Notes: a model not told the origin generated them from the letters alone. 64,000 bases of DNA from Scleropages formosus (GCF_900964775.1 NC_041826.1:24132612-24196611), one strand, 5' to 3'. Positions 11,093-23,400 are shown, numbered from the stretch's first letter. Program-made: numbers and translations.

Positions 11093-12575
11093 AAAAACAA
11101 TGCTACAAAATCAGTTTCCGTATCACGGCTGGCAGCAGATCCCCTTGTGTTCAATTCTTTTCTTTTAAAGATACACACTTCTACTGAGTAGTTTAGGAAA
11201 GGTTTTCGCCCCTCGTGCCAGAGACAAACGGAACTTAGTTACAAAGCTCTTACCGAAATTACTGACTGCAAAATGAAAAGCTTTCGTTTGTGGGGACGAG
11301 CTGTTATAGAATATTCTTTGGAGTGCAGTAGGTTTGTCGTTGTTAGATTCCGGTTCCTCGTATATGCAACAACAGGAACATCTCACACTAACAGGACCTC
11401 AGTGTTGGAAACAAGGGAGGAAACCCATACATACAGGACTGACATGGACACACGTCAACTGCACACAGAACTGAGTCACATTTGAAGCTGAAGCCCATGA
11501 GGTTCCTTACAATTAAAAATAAAAATGTAATTAATTGAATTAAGTAATAACTGTTTCATAAAAAGGATCCACTAGTTCAGAGACTAATGAATCAAAATAG
11601 CAGTACACAATAAACCAACATCTTTAATTTGTGAGTTCAGTTTTCTTCCTGTGGAAAACTATAAATCCCCATGACATCCAAATTTAATGAGCTACAATAC
11701 TAATGTGCCTCTGATAATGGAGTCAAGTGCTTTATGGTACCAGGACATGAGCGGAACTTAAATGATAAAACCGGAACACTCAGTATTTATGGATACAACG
11801 GAACCTCTGGAGAAAACTGTAAATAGTGGAGCAGTAACTACTCACAACAAAGAAGCTGGGGAGACAGTGTCGTGTTTTGTTCACAACGGTCCTTCAACGT
11901 GTTCCATCCAGAAAATACATCAAGGCTTCTCTGTATATGTATAATTAGCTTCCCTTGTAAACATACCTTTGGGTGCTTAAAATGTGCAGAATGAGAGCAT
12001 GAAATGCATATATAATAAACATGCATTTGAGAACACACACAATGTTCTTCCCCCGAGTCCCCAGTTACATTCCAACAGGCACATTTAACTTAACAGTTGT
12101 AATTTTCAGCATCTCTGAAACCACTGTGGTATCAGAGCAGAATTTAACAACCGAAAGGGAGACAGATAAGATTTGGTTTAATTACAGCAACAAAATTGCA
12201 GTTATTAAGGACATAAACATTTACTTAGTGGGGGGGAGAACTCCAAAAAAAAAGAAGCAAAAAGTTTGTCCCAATCACAACGGTATCACAGTGATGTTGC
12301 TCACTGGTCAGGATCAGTTTTATTCAAAACTGCTGAAACATGCTTTTTAGCATGAAGTAAAATTAATAGCATTAATTGCATCTTTAATACAGCAAAGTCA
12401 ACACTATTGTACACAAGCCTCAAGTTAGTATTTTAAAAACAAGTTTTTCAATCTTCTAAAAATGATGCATGGTTTATTTTGTGATAATTCTGCACTTCAA
12501 ATACGTCTCATGTTTAAATGGCAATATATATAATTTCAGAAAAACAAAAACCATTTCAGCACATTAATAAAATAA

Positions 12576-12581
12576 TTTATT
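12576..12581 (-). terminator. cdc45: cdc45 poly(A) signal candidate
   Basis: AATAAA on the minus strand, about 270 bp past the cdc45 stop. Further hexamers lie about 100-260 bp beyond, so alternative 3' ends are possible. Confidence 0.45.
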
Positions 12582-12847
12582 TAAATCAGTCAGTACATGA
12601 ATGAACAATGGTATTTACATTGCAGTGGAAAAAAGGTAAAATGTATGAAAAGTTCTATGAAAAAGATTTTTAAAAAATCCACACACTGCACATCAACAGG
12701 GGTAGAAACAGGCCTGAAAAGCAAAACATCCCAGATTAACCATCAGCAAAAGTAATGCATATAAATACCATTAAGAATGTGTTGGGGGGGGAGTCCTTCC
12801 AGTTGTGAAAGTGGAAATAGTTTAACTTACATCTACTACATTCATCC

Positions 12848-15590
12848 TTATGACAGTAACGTAACGAGTGCATCCAGAAATTTGCTCCTGTCCTGCATCT
12901 TCAGCTCAATGACTGAAAAGGAAGAGGGAGGAAACAGTGACATAAATAGAAGAGAATTCATTACAAACTCCACTTTTAGATTCTGTATTTTCACCAGTCT
13001 GCGGCAAAAATTATTTGAACACATACTTTTCCCATGTATAATGACAATGTATGTAAAGTAGATTAATGCCTCATTATTTAAAAAAGGTAGAAACAATTCT
13101 TTGAAGATGGGAACGAAAGCTCACGTATTGCTGTCGATGACCAAAACCACCTGTCACTAGGAACAGGGACACGTCAAACATTTGCTGAAGGGAGTCACTA
13201 GAGCACCTGATACATGTAGCTACACTTCTCCTGGAGTGGCTCACACACATATTGAGGGGAAGCACAAGCTCTGGGGCTGCTACCCCACCTGGTGGCCATA
13301 AGGACTACAACCACCACTGGGTGCAGGGTCTGCAGCAGAGAGAAGGTGACTAAAATGTCCTTACTGCACTTACTGGACATGTCGAAGTTGTCGTGCAGTG
13401 TCCTGGAGCTTGTGCTCTCCGCAGCCTTTTCAAAAGCCCTTCCGAAGAAGCTGAAACACAACGCTTGTGCCGTGAGGGGGACATGAAGTTGTTTTTCTGT
13501 GGCTACAACTACACATTGCAGTTGGTGCCACAGAACATCACCCTAGCAGAGTTGGGGGGAGGGGAACAAAGTCGATGTAAAAAAACTTTAGGTACTTAGG
13601 AAAAAAGAAGGGGGTGGGGGTAGAAATCCAGTTAAAAACATTTATTTTAATATTGTTCATATCTGAGAACTTAGCGGCTCTCTTACTTCTTCTTGTCAGA
13701 GGTCTCACACTCTGGTGGGATGCCCATCACAATGACTGTGCCCTTCTCAACATCCAGGGGTGCTGCCATCACGAGTGGGAGGATCTTGCAGCGCTTATTC
13801 CTTGTCTGTGGTGGAGATGGCGCAAGTGAGCATTTCAGGAAGTGTCCACAGAGGTGTATCCATAGCGGAGGTGGAGGTGCACTCACCGAGCGAGCAAAGG
13901 ACTTCAGCAGATACTTGCAGAGCAGTGTTAGTGCAAGAGGCTTGGAGAACAGCTTCACATCTGGGGTTCCCTACATCAGAGCGCAAACGCACACTGAGCA
14001 GTTACCTTACACACGAGCAGAAGGAGCAGAGGCCACCTTCACTAGTGGTTACAGCTGAAAGTCACGTCAGACCCAGGAAGATGCCCTACAAACACACACC
14101 CCCATCCCCCGCACAAAGACACACCTCCATGAGGCAGCAGTAGAGGAAGGGTCCCTGCGAGAGGATGAGATGGGTGCAGATGCAGCTGGCCACTGTTTGC
14201 TGGATGGCCATCAACTTCTTCTTGGCCAGTTCAATGCCTCGGTGCAGCTGGTCTAGGTTGCTCCTACGGCCCGTAGAGCCCCAATGGGAAGAAATTACGC
14301 AGAGAAGCCAGTTTTAGCAATACATGACCACTGCATAAGATCAGTGCAGTACTGTGTCCCTAAAGAAGACCTACATGTAAATAAATAAATAAAATTTGTA
14401 CCTCACCGTTACAGCATTTCCCTACAAGTTGAATAGTGCCTTTGCTTTTAAGAACAACCTGTTAGGTCAAAAGACCTTTGTTCTGATCTTTACTTAAATT
14501 CAAGAGACCAAAATCTGATGCATTTTTTTAAATTTTAACCCAAATATCTTTTTGTCAGCATTAACACACAACACATGCATTTCAGGTTGTGTCATATTAG
14601 CAACAAAGGTCATTTATTACAACTCGACTACATGCAATACTGAATGACACAGAACAACATGCCTGTGGAGATCTCAAGGAGCAGCCCTGAGACTAGAACA
14701 CACTTCTCAGGACTTCAGCACAAATGCAGAGAAAAGAATGTACATTTGTTACAGGTACGAAGCCCTTACCTGGAGAGGCAGTCAAGAGCCTTGATAAAGT
14801 TGTCGGTGCCACTCTCGTCCTTCTCCACACTCTCCAGCAGGGCAGCGGCAGCATGCACCACGTCGGTAGCTAGGAACTTGTTTTTGAACCCAAAGTGGAC
14901 ACCGAAAGTCTGAATACGAATGTCCTTCATGCTGTAAGAGGGCAAGGGTGACAAGTGTTTGGAATTGCTACGCTTCCAGACTATTCAGAGGTCTTTCGGG
15001 TCTCATTGATAAGGCACAAAAAAGCTTAAAAAAAGGATTTAACTACTGTTCTGTGGTAACACCTACACCATTCTACTGATGTATGAACAGACATAAAAAG
15101 GACATATAGCTGCGCTGATGTCATTGTGCCTGTGTGTGTCCTGTGTGCTCGCCCGCAGCACATCAGTTACATCTTTTGAATACAGCCTGAAACTTACTGA
15201 TCAAGATGTTCTCAAAACAATTAGTCGAGGCCTTTTACTATCTTATCCCCACATCTGTGGAAATTACAAAGCTACGCAGGTACCTTATATTCCATAACAC
15301 TCTACAGCACAAGTAAAAGGACAACAAAAAGTGTAAAAGTAATACAAGTAATAAAAAGTAATTACACTTCAGCAGTGCATCTATATGAAATAGAAGTAGA
15401 CACGATGCTGACACACTAACCCATATTTATTAGATGACTCCTCTATGACATCCCGCAGGTTCTCCTTGATGGCGATGTCCATTGAATTGAACTTCTGTCT
15501 CACTTGCTTCAGAGGAAGACTGGAAATACATTTAATTTTCATGCTGCCGTGCATCCACTGTAACTGACTCATACTTACTGAGACAATGTT

Positions 15591-15651
<61 letters not shown>

Positions 15652-18600
15652 GGATGTAAAATCTGGAAAATGCAGCTGGCAAAGAAGTACCCCATGTCAG
15701 CAAGGAACTCCTGGAGCTTCTTCTGCCCCTGTATGGACCACAGTTTAAAGGTGGACAAGGTGTAGCAGGAGTTACAGATGCTCTCGTACAGAGACCAGTG
15801 TTGGTACAAGGACAGACGCAAACTGGGAAAAAGAGTCAAGGAATCCAGCCGTTGTTGTTCAGTAGATGGAGCCAAATGACTAATTGCATATGTAACAGAA
15901 ACACACACACACTTTCAGAACCGCTTGTCCCATACAGGGTCGCAGGGAACCAGAGCCTACCCGGTAACACAGGGTGTAAGGGGAAGGGGACACATCCAGG
16001 ACAGGACACCAGTCCGTCACAAGGCACCCCAAGCGGGACTCGAACCCAAGACCCACCGGAGAGGAGGACTGCAGTCCAACCCACTGCGCCACCGCAGCAA
16101 CAGAAACATTCTAAATATAAACATTACAGAAGAGAAAAAGAGGGACAGTTTGAGAGAGAATAGCTTTAAAGCAGAGGGACTGACACGTCAAGGACAGGAC
16201 AGGTATGGTAGTAGCACGTAGCAGATAGGTAGAACACAGGGATCACACAACTTAAACAGAACGAACGCTGGGTTTTACACAAGACAACTGTCAAAATAGC
16301 TCATGGAATTTTTGTACCCAAGCAGACAAACTGGAGAACTGTAAACACCACAGCCTTGACAGGATACTCGTATTCAAAGCAGATCCTCATGCAGTCGATG
16401 GACAAGGAGTTGTCCTCATCTTCATTGCAGTGGTTGTGTCGAGAGACGTGGCGCTGCAGAGCTGCTATATCTGTCACATACTTCATACTGGGAAACCCAA
16501 AGAACATTTATAACATTGATATACATGGGACTCACTCATACACCAGACATAAAGGATTATATGTATAACATATCAATGTATGGTGTTTAATGAACAGCCA
16601 GATACAGTAATAAATGTTAACAAATATACCCTTAAAGGTTTGGAAATGAGTCATAGTCACATCACCAGTTAGTTTTCCCAGCTTTAAAAGCATTTATTTT
16701 ATAAACACATTACAAGGAAAAGAAATTCTTATCTGTAAGCATGAATTTAAATCAAGTTATTCTTACTGAGTGATTCTATCATGGACCCATTGATCTGTCA
16801 GTCCAATGATGGCCCACCTGTCAAAAGAGATCAGAGTTGTCACATTTAATGGTGGTGATAAAATTTACATTTTTTCCACTTAGATGATGCCTTTCCCTCA
16901 AAGCCGCTTACAGAATTAAGGCACTTACACATATTTACCCATTTATACAGCAGGGTAATTGTACTTGAGTGATTTAAGGTTAGTACCTCGCTCAAGGGTA
17001 CTACAGCTTAACTAAACTTACTGCATGTAAGAATCAAGTGTCTGCATCTAAGTGTCTCTTCATGCTACTGTAATGAACACATTGTATTTTCTATGAGATG
17101 TACATCACTTTGGAGAAAAACATCTGCTACATGAATACATGTAAATGTACAGGTGGGACTGGAACTGCAACCTTTGGGTTCAAAGGCAGCAACTTTAACC
17201 AGTATGCTACCAGCTGCCCCTGTGATGATGTACCATTTCCTTTTCATTTAATCTGTACTGTATGAGACCAGAAAGATTCCCACAAAGTTACATCAACATT
17301 TTCCCAAATCTACTCACTTACCATAGCATGTCTTTAGTATCCTTACTCATGACCCAGGCCAGCTCAAATAGCACCACTGCAGACTGAAATATGCAAAAGG
17401 AAAAGAAAGAGAGAAAAGAACCACTTCTCAGTTGCCTAAAGTAGTAAAATAAGTGTGCATCTAATTGTAGTTTGATGAGCAGCTCACCGCTGTGCCGTGG
17501 TACTCATACTGCTCGTAATCAAACAAAATTTCCCTCCTGTTGACGACAGAACAGAACATTTGGCAAAGCTGCATACAACAAACAAGTGTTTCCTGTTCTC
17601 CATTACTGTTGTGACTTGCCTTCTCGCCTCCCATTCTCGTCTTGCCCTTTGCCGCTCTATCCTCCTCTCTATTGCTCCCTGTCAGGGAAAAAAATTGAAA
17701 TTTCAACAGTGTGAGACACTACTTTGGGGGTCTCTGTGTGTCTTTGGACAGTAAGTTGGTTATCATCCCAACATGCTTCATCATTTAAACAGCTAATACT
17801 TTTGACAGCAATTCACCTCAGTTACTGTTTCTGGTCATAATCTGTTTATTTTCTGAAAATCATACAACTCCAGCTTTTGCTCGCTATCTTTACCTAAACG
17901 GCTTTAAGCTGGTAGCTCAGTGGTTAGAGCTGCTGCCTTTGGGTTCAAAGGTCAGAGGGTCAAGCATCACCTCCAGCTGTAGTACCCTTGAGCAAGGTAC
18001 TCACCCTAAAATTGCTCCGGTACAATTACCCAGCTGTATAAATGGGTGAACAGCTGTAAGTACATTAATACTGTAAGTTGCTTTGGAAAAAAGCATCAGC
18101 TAAATGAATAAATGTAAGTGATCCATGACAATAGCCACGTGAAGATGTAATCAGGCTGCATCTAGAACTGACAAGGTGAGTGATTCACAGGGAATAGATA
18201 AGAGCTGCTGCAATTAAACTCACCTCGTCGAACCGTCTCCTTTTCCCAGATGGCTCAGAACTGCCATCGCTCTCGTTCCCAGAGTCCTGATCACCCCCTT
18301 CTTCCTCATCATCTCGGAAGATGTCATCATAGGAGGGGACACCCAGGTCATCGTCCTGCTTGATGAGCAGTTTGATCTGGAGAAAATTGAGTGAAGTGTC
18401 ATTAAATGAGGTACACTGAGCCATTTCCACACTTTTTTCCCCACAAGCATTCTGCTTCGTGAGCCTCTTAAAGACAGCACAGCCTTCGAACAAAATTTAA
18501 CCACAACAAATGAACAAATAAGTAAAGTGAACAAACAAATATACTAATGTAACAGAGAAACGCGCCTTCAGACTGATTGCGTACACCAGAGGAAACGACA

Positions 18601-19957
18601 GATTACACAGCCATATTTTGGCACCAAAGTCAATTAAACATACAATGTCAAAATGAGACAACCATACAAAACCTCTGGCGTGCACAGCAGTAGGAGAGAA
18701 CAGTCTTCCTGGCAATGCCTGGAGCCCACACAGTGTGCTCAAGTGTACACTGTACCTGAGTGTCATTGTAGACGTTGACAACGTCCACAGGTCGATGAGT
18801 GTCGCAGATAAAAAAGATGGTTTCCTCCTCCGGTTGCAGAGTCTCCAGCAAGTCAACGTTGGCCCCGCAGTTGATCAACACGAAATAACGGAACTGCACG
18901 TAAAAAAACCCATTCAAATAAGTATGTACGGAACATCCTACCTCCTAGGAACTAGAGTACCAGCAGTGAGGAAAAAAATCAAAACAAATGTGTCGTCACC
19001 TGCTCTTTGTGCTCCAAGAACGCTGTTCCCAAGTCCTGCCAGCCTTTCACCGGCACCAAGGTGTACTGGACTTGATCGCAGTGGAACAGAGCCTGAATAC
19101 AGCCACAGGGTTTGGGTCGGTTTACCTCGCAGCACCCAGGTGTAACACACAGTATCAGGCTGTCCAGTGCCGATCTGAGGGATACGCACAGCGAACTCAC
19201 CTGTAGCACTTTGCAGGCACACAAAGCGTCAACGTCCAAAGACACAAGGAGGGCGACTCTCTGGAGGAGGAGGACACAAGTGGAGCACCACACACACACA
19301 CACACACACACACAGATATTATGAGCAGTAGTTCATTAATTAATCCCAAAGTAAAAAAGTGCACACAGGAATACAAGGGACGTGACTAATGAATGACAAA
19401 TCATGGCTGAGTGATTTCAAATTCGAGATGCATTTCCTGTATTTATTATTAAATACCATTTTGATTTGGAGCTACGCGGTGTCTATTTCAATATTCGGGC
19501 TGCGATCATAAGGCATCTGTCAGTCAGTGTCTTGTCAGCAACTGATCTGATGCATGGCATGCGTGTGTGTCTGTGTGATTTCAGAATTTATTCTTAAACC
19601 CAGCCTTGTTTTCTGATTGAATTCCCCTCTATAAGTTGCCCAGTAATATTATATTGCCTGGGTCACTAGTCTGCGGTGCTGCTGTCCGGTTGGAAAGACT
19701 CACACAAGCAACAAACTCAGACCGCGACTTCATTCACTTACACTTTGCTAGTTAGTCGTGCGAATGAGACAGAACCATCGGCACGTCAGTGTTATTTCTA
19801 CGTTGTGTGTGTGTAACATTCCGAGCTTTTATGATATCGCAAGTCCTGTAAGCAGAAAGAAACACAACTGTCAGACACCCTCCTCCTCGACTCGTGACCT
19901 ACTTACCTGGTTTACCACGATGTCATAAAATTCCTTGCGAATGTCTGTAACAAACAT
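12848..19957 (-). CDS. cdc45: CDC45, replicative helicase subunit (18 coding exons)
   Basis: CDC45 joins MCM2-7 and GINS to form the CMG helicase. Exons in transcription order: 19957-19907, 19260-19201, 19092-19000, 18893-18756, 18376-18224, 17678-17620, 17536-17488, 17383-17322, 16817-16767, 16487-16368, 15822-15691, 15519-15421, 14931-14770, 14263-14125, 13970-13887, 13805-13687, 13450-13374, 12912-12848. They close in frame to 570 aa (human 566). The start reads [17 protein letters not shown]. The RecJ/DHH-like motif [10 protein letters not shown] lies at residues 24-33, and an acidic insertion [18 protein letters not shown] is followed by KRRR. The C-terminus ends [14 protein letters not shown] as in human. 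Intron 6 has a GC donor and intron 10 has U12-type signals. The gene is divergent with ufd1. E2F and CCAAT sites upstream fit S-phase expression. Confidence 0.96.
15597..15649. repeat. (CA)n microsatellite in cdc45 intron 11
   Basis: A perfect AC run of about 53 bp inside the short intron between exons 11 and 12 of cdc45. It starts 78 bp before the downstream exon in transcript orientation. Confidence 0.95.
15823..16367 (-). other. cdc45: cdc45 intron 10, U12-type splice signals
   Basis: The donor reads GA|GTATCCTGT, close to the minor-spliceosome consensus GTATCCTTT. Thirteen bases before the acceptor AG is the branch motif TTCCTTGAC (15843-15835), an exact match to TTCCTTRAC. The intron is phase 2. 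The frame is kept only with this donor, giving [13 protein letters not shown] as in the human protein. A SINE-B copy lies inside it. Confidence 0.8.
15911..16101 (-). repeat. SINE-B, tRNA-derived, in cdc45 intron 10
   Basis: The best-preserved SINE-B copy. On the minus strand it has an A-box-like TGGCGCAGTGGG and the B box GGTTCGAGTCC, then the body, ending in a TG-rich tail (15898-15912). It is in the same orientation as cdc45. Confidence 0.85.
16868..17222. repeat. Mosaic of SINE-A pieces in cdc45 intron 8
   Basis: A minus-oriented tail (16868-17035) is followed by a plus-oriented tail (about 17103-17148) and then a minus-oriented tRNA-like head (17150-17222). At least two insertions or an internal rearrangement are needed to explain the order. 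Confidence 0.55.
17911..18118 (+). repeat. SINE-A, tRNA-derived, full-length copy
   Basis: The head reads ggtagctcagtggttagagc with an A-box match. After it come a degenerate B box, the body 'gtagtacccttgagcaaggtac', and a tail ending ctaaatgaataaatgtaa. That tail is shared with many fish SINE/LINE elements. The copy lies in cdc45 intron 5, antisense to the gene. At least ten related copies or fragments occur in the window. Confidence 0.8.
19289..19314. repeat. (CA)n run next to the cdc45 exon 2 acceptor
   Basis: About 13 AC units, which read as (TG)n on the cdc45 strand. The run ends some 28 bases before the intron 1 acceptor AG. Confidence 0.9.
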
Positions 19958-20465
19958 TGCGATTCTAACAGCTTGCGGCCAGACACACTAAAAACGTTGT
20001 TAAAAAAAATAAAAGACAAATAAATAAATAAATAACACCGTCAAAAGAACTTCGGTCTTAGCTCGCTCGAGGCCAGGGATCCCGCGTTACAAACCTGGCG
20101 CCAAATTGAAGACTTCTTACATTGGCTAGCGAAGATTAAACTAACCAATAGAAATTAACCTTGAGTTGACGGTTTCTCTAAAAGTGACCAATCAAGTCAT
20201 CGTTTGTCACTCTCCCACTGAAATACGGCATTGCCGACGAAAACAAAAATGACAGCCAATCATTGGCACCAGGATCTTAAACGATGCTGTGATTGGCTTT
20301 CGCAATATGTCATCATTTCCGGCTAATTTCTTTCTTCCGGTTTAAAAGGAAAGCACAACATAAGCTGAATCATAACAGTTAAGGCATCGGCTACTTCAAA
20401 ACGTAGTGTAGTGATTAGAGGGAAGAAGAAGAAGAGGGAAAAAAAAAAAAAAAAAAGTTGTAGAT
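19958..20465. promoter_or_regulatory. Bidirectional cdc45/ufd1 promoter
   Basis: The two start codons are 508 bp apart, head to head. CCAAT boxes lie at 20121-20125 (inverted), 20145-20149, 20188-20192, 20256-20260, 20262-20266 (inverted) and 20292-20296 (inverted). That is six NF-Y-type sites in 176 bp. An E2F consensus TTTGGCGCC sits on the minus strand at 20105-20097, close to the cdc45 side. Two ETS cores TTCCGG lie at 20317-20322 and 20335-20340, on the ufd1 side. This is the layout of a cell-cycle gene sharing a promoter with a housekeeping gene. Confidence 0.8.
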
Positions 20466-23400
20466 ATGGTAGGTATTTGTGGGTGTTTAAGTGTAGAGAT
20501 GCTTGCAGTCCAGGTGGCTGCCGTCTTTCGCTGTCCGTAAACTTGGGAATAACGGAGTCACTGTGCGTCAGAAGCACCGCGCTTCTGTGTATATTGCGAT
20601 CTCCTGCAAAACGGGTAGAGAGGAGCTAAACATCTATGTGCGAGTGGAACTCCTGCGATCGAGTTTCTGGTGGAATCCGAATTGCTGTAGTAGTACTAGA
20701 AGAACACACCGCTACCTGTTAATGCTTTAGCCTTACTAAGTCAGTGATGTGCGTCTGTTCGTGTGTTGTTCCCTCCTACTCCTCCTCCTCCTCCTCTTCT
20801 CTCCGCAGTTCTCCTTCAACATGTTCGACCACCCGATCCCTCGGGCTTTCCAGAACCGCTTCTCCACACAGTACCGCTGCTACTCCGTGTCCATGCTGGC
20901 AGGGCCCAACGACCGCTCCGATGTCGAGAAAGGAGGAAAAAGTATGACCAAGTTCGGCTCATCACCCTTGGCTTGGCCGCACCTGTCAGTGCAGAGAGAG
21001 GGGTCTGAATCATGGCCTGTTTGTAGGCCTCTCTACAGGGTTTGCTCGCAGCACGGGAGGCTCACATGATATTAATATGATGTTTAGATGCGACCTGTTA
21101 GCATCACGTGCTGGTTATACCGCGCATGCGCGTCCCTTGATGTGTTACAGTGTCACTGACTCCCATTTCTGCACTATGTTGGCCTGAAGCCCACGCCGGT
21201 CTTTCTTTGGCTGTGCGTTCAAGTCTGGGTTTGAATCTGACTCTCTGGAGTTTTAAATGTCCTGTTTTTGTTTGTGTGGCCTTCCTACTGCCTCTCTGGC
21301 TTCCTCCCGCTGTCCAACAAGTTGTTTAATGGAAAGCGATCAGTCTATTTTTATAGAGGGCTCTTCTCATGCAGCGACACGGAGCGCTTGACCGAAGGCA
21401 TAAGGCAAAGGAACAAAGACGGTTGACTACAGACTACTGTAATACATTATCAAGGCATTTATCAAACTGCCACCCCCACCAAGGCTTTCTAGATTAAACA
21501 AGACTTCTACCTATAACTAATAATAGCATTATTGCTGCATGGTAACCCAGTCTCCCAATTCACCGTGGTACATCTCATCCATCATGGTGGTTGGTCGTCT
21601 TCAGTCAGCACGGGGTGCTTGCGTGACGGCCGGCCAGCCCCCCTCTGTTCTTATTGTGGGGAAGCAATGCTCAGCATGAAGGCGTTGTTAGTTATTTATA
21701 ACTTAAAGAAAATGGACAATTTAATACATTTTAATTCTTATCAGTCTGAATTTTCCCTTACGGTGAGTGAGTGAGCATGTGTGCGTGCAGTTGGCATTCA
21801 GCAGCCTTGCTTCCCATGCAGGCAGTACCGCACGTTGTGTCCTGTGGTTTCTGGGATTAGTTGAGGATCATCAAAATCTTATACTGCATGTGCAGTTTCT
21901 GCAGATGGATTGATTGTGTAATGTGTATTTATGAATATGTGTAATGAAAATATTTTTTCCTCTTTTTAGTCATAATGCCTCCATCTGCTCTAGACCAACT
22001 CAGTAAGTATAGGAAAGTGTACACTTCAAAAATGAGTTATGTATTTAAACATGTATGTTGTTTAAAGATGACACATCTCTCAGCGTGGTCTCGTGTCGTC
22101 TTGCAGGTCGTCTTAACATCACATATCCGATGTTGTTTAAACTGACGAATAAGAATTCCGACCGCATGACACACTGTGGTGTGTTGGAGTTTGTTGCAGA
22201 TGAAGGTATTTGCTATCTGCCGCACTGGGTGAGTCTCCACAAACGGAATCGGTGGTACTACTGAGTTATTGCTTGCTAACATACCACTTCTACTGTAATA
22301 AGGTACACGAAGACATTATGTGGTGGTGCAGTAAGTAGAACTGGTGCCTCACACCTCCTAGGCTGTGGATCAGTCTGTATGGAGTATGTATGTTCTTCCC
22401 CCTGTGTTCACATGGGTTTCTTATCACATTCCAAATGTATTTCTGTTTCAAATATTGCCAGCCAGCTCTTTATATCTGCCTCCGAGTGTGTGTATGTGAG
22501 AGCGAGAGAGAAACTGTGTTCTCTTCTATAAATTGGTGTATGATTTTACAGTTTGTCGACTACCTGAACAGTAGTTCATATATATTGAGTCTGTAGCCTG
22601 TCATGAAACTTTTTTTTTCCTCCCAGCTTCTACCTTTTCTCGGTTACCATTTCTTGGCTATCCTTAGCTGTGGCAGTGTTTCAGTGTGGTATAATTATCA
22701 GTAATAAAAATGCTGGCTATTGGATCATAATGTTAGTTGGTAATCATTGGTTTATGGTTTTGTGTGTCTTGTCTGGTTGTATTTTTTCATCCAGATGATG
22801 CAGAATTTGCTTCTGGAGGAGGGGGGCCTTGTACAGGTGGAAAGTGTCAACCTTATGGTAGCTACATATTCCAAATTCCAGCCACAAAGCCCAGATTTCC
22901 TGGACATTACGAACCCTAAAGCTGTGTATCCTTTTTGTTACTACCGGAAGCAAGTAGTCTGTGAATGAAACAGTTTTAGTAGTTTTGAATGACCCTGTAT
23001 TGCAGTTTGCCACTTTGATGTGCTACGTTTATATTGTCAATGTAATTTTGTGTGTTTATTGTTTTTACATTTTGCTCTTAAGAGGATCTGTTAAGCTTGT
23101 GACATGTAAAATGTTTTTTCATGAAGTCCTTAAACATATTTGCTGCTGCATGTTATGACATAATTCTGACATTAGTTTACTGTATTTAATATGATCATTA
23201 AGTGCATCTAGAAAGCCTGTGTCCATCATACGTTGCAAATGATTACAAGCTTATGGCCATGATTCCTTAACTGTGCCTCTGAAGACTGGAAAATGCTTTA
23301 AGAAACTTTGCTTGCTTGACAACTGGTGATGTTATTGCTATAAACTACAACGAAAAGGTAACTGTAATAGCTCACAAATAGAAAGAATAACCTAAAAGTG

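Larger units (their letters stand above)
3780..12570. other. cldn5-cdc45 intergenic region, no coding gene recognised
   Basis: Nearly 9 kb without a recognisable exon. It holds a CpG-rich patch (4600-5060), an A22 run near 5363, a purine-rich strand (6310-6950) that creates long spurious minus-strand frames, a CA repeat and SINE copy near 8.0-8.2 kb, a T22 run near 8471, a SINE-derived stretch at 8370-8530, a TATA/forkhead-like cluster near 10.66 kb and another SINE at 10.9-11.1 kb. Open frames here lack family motifs and codon-like composition. Confidence 0.55.

Noticed and set aside
16026-16101. tRNA gene-like A and B boxes
   Set aside because: The boxes belong to the SINE-B head. The sequence does not fold into an intact cloverleaf and is followed by the SINE body.
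17911-17985. tRNA gene-like head
   Set aside because: Head of a SINE-A copy, with the same body and tail at many other places in the window.
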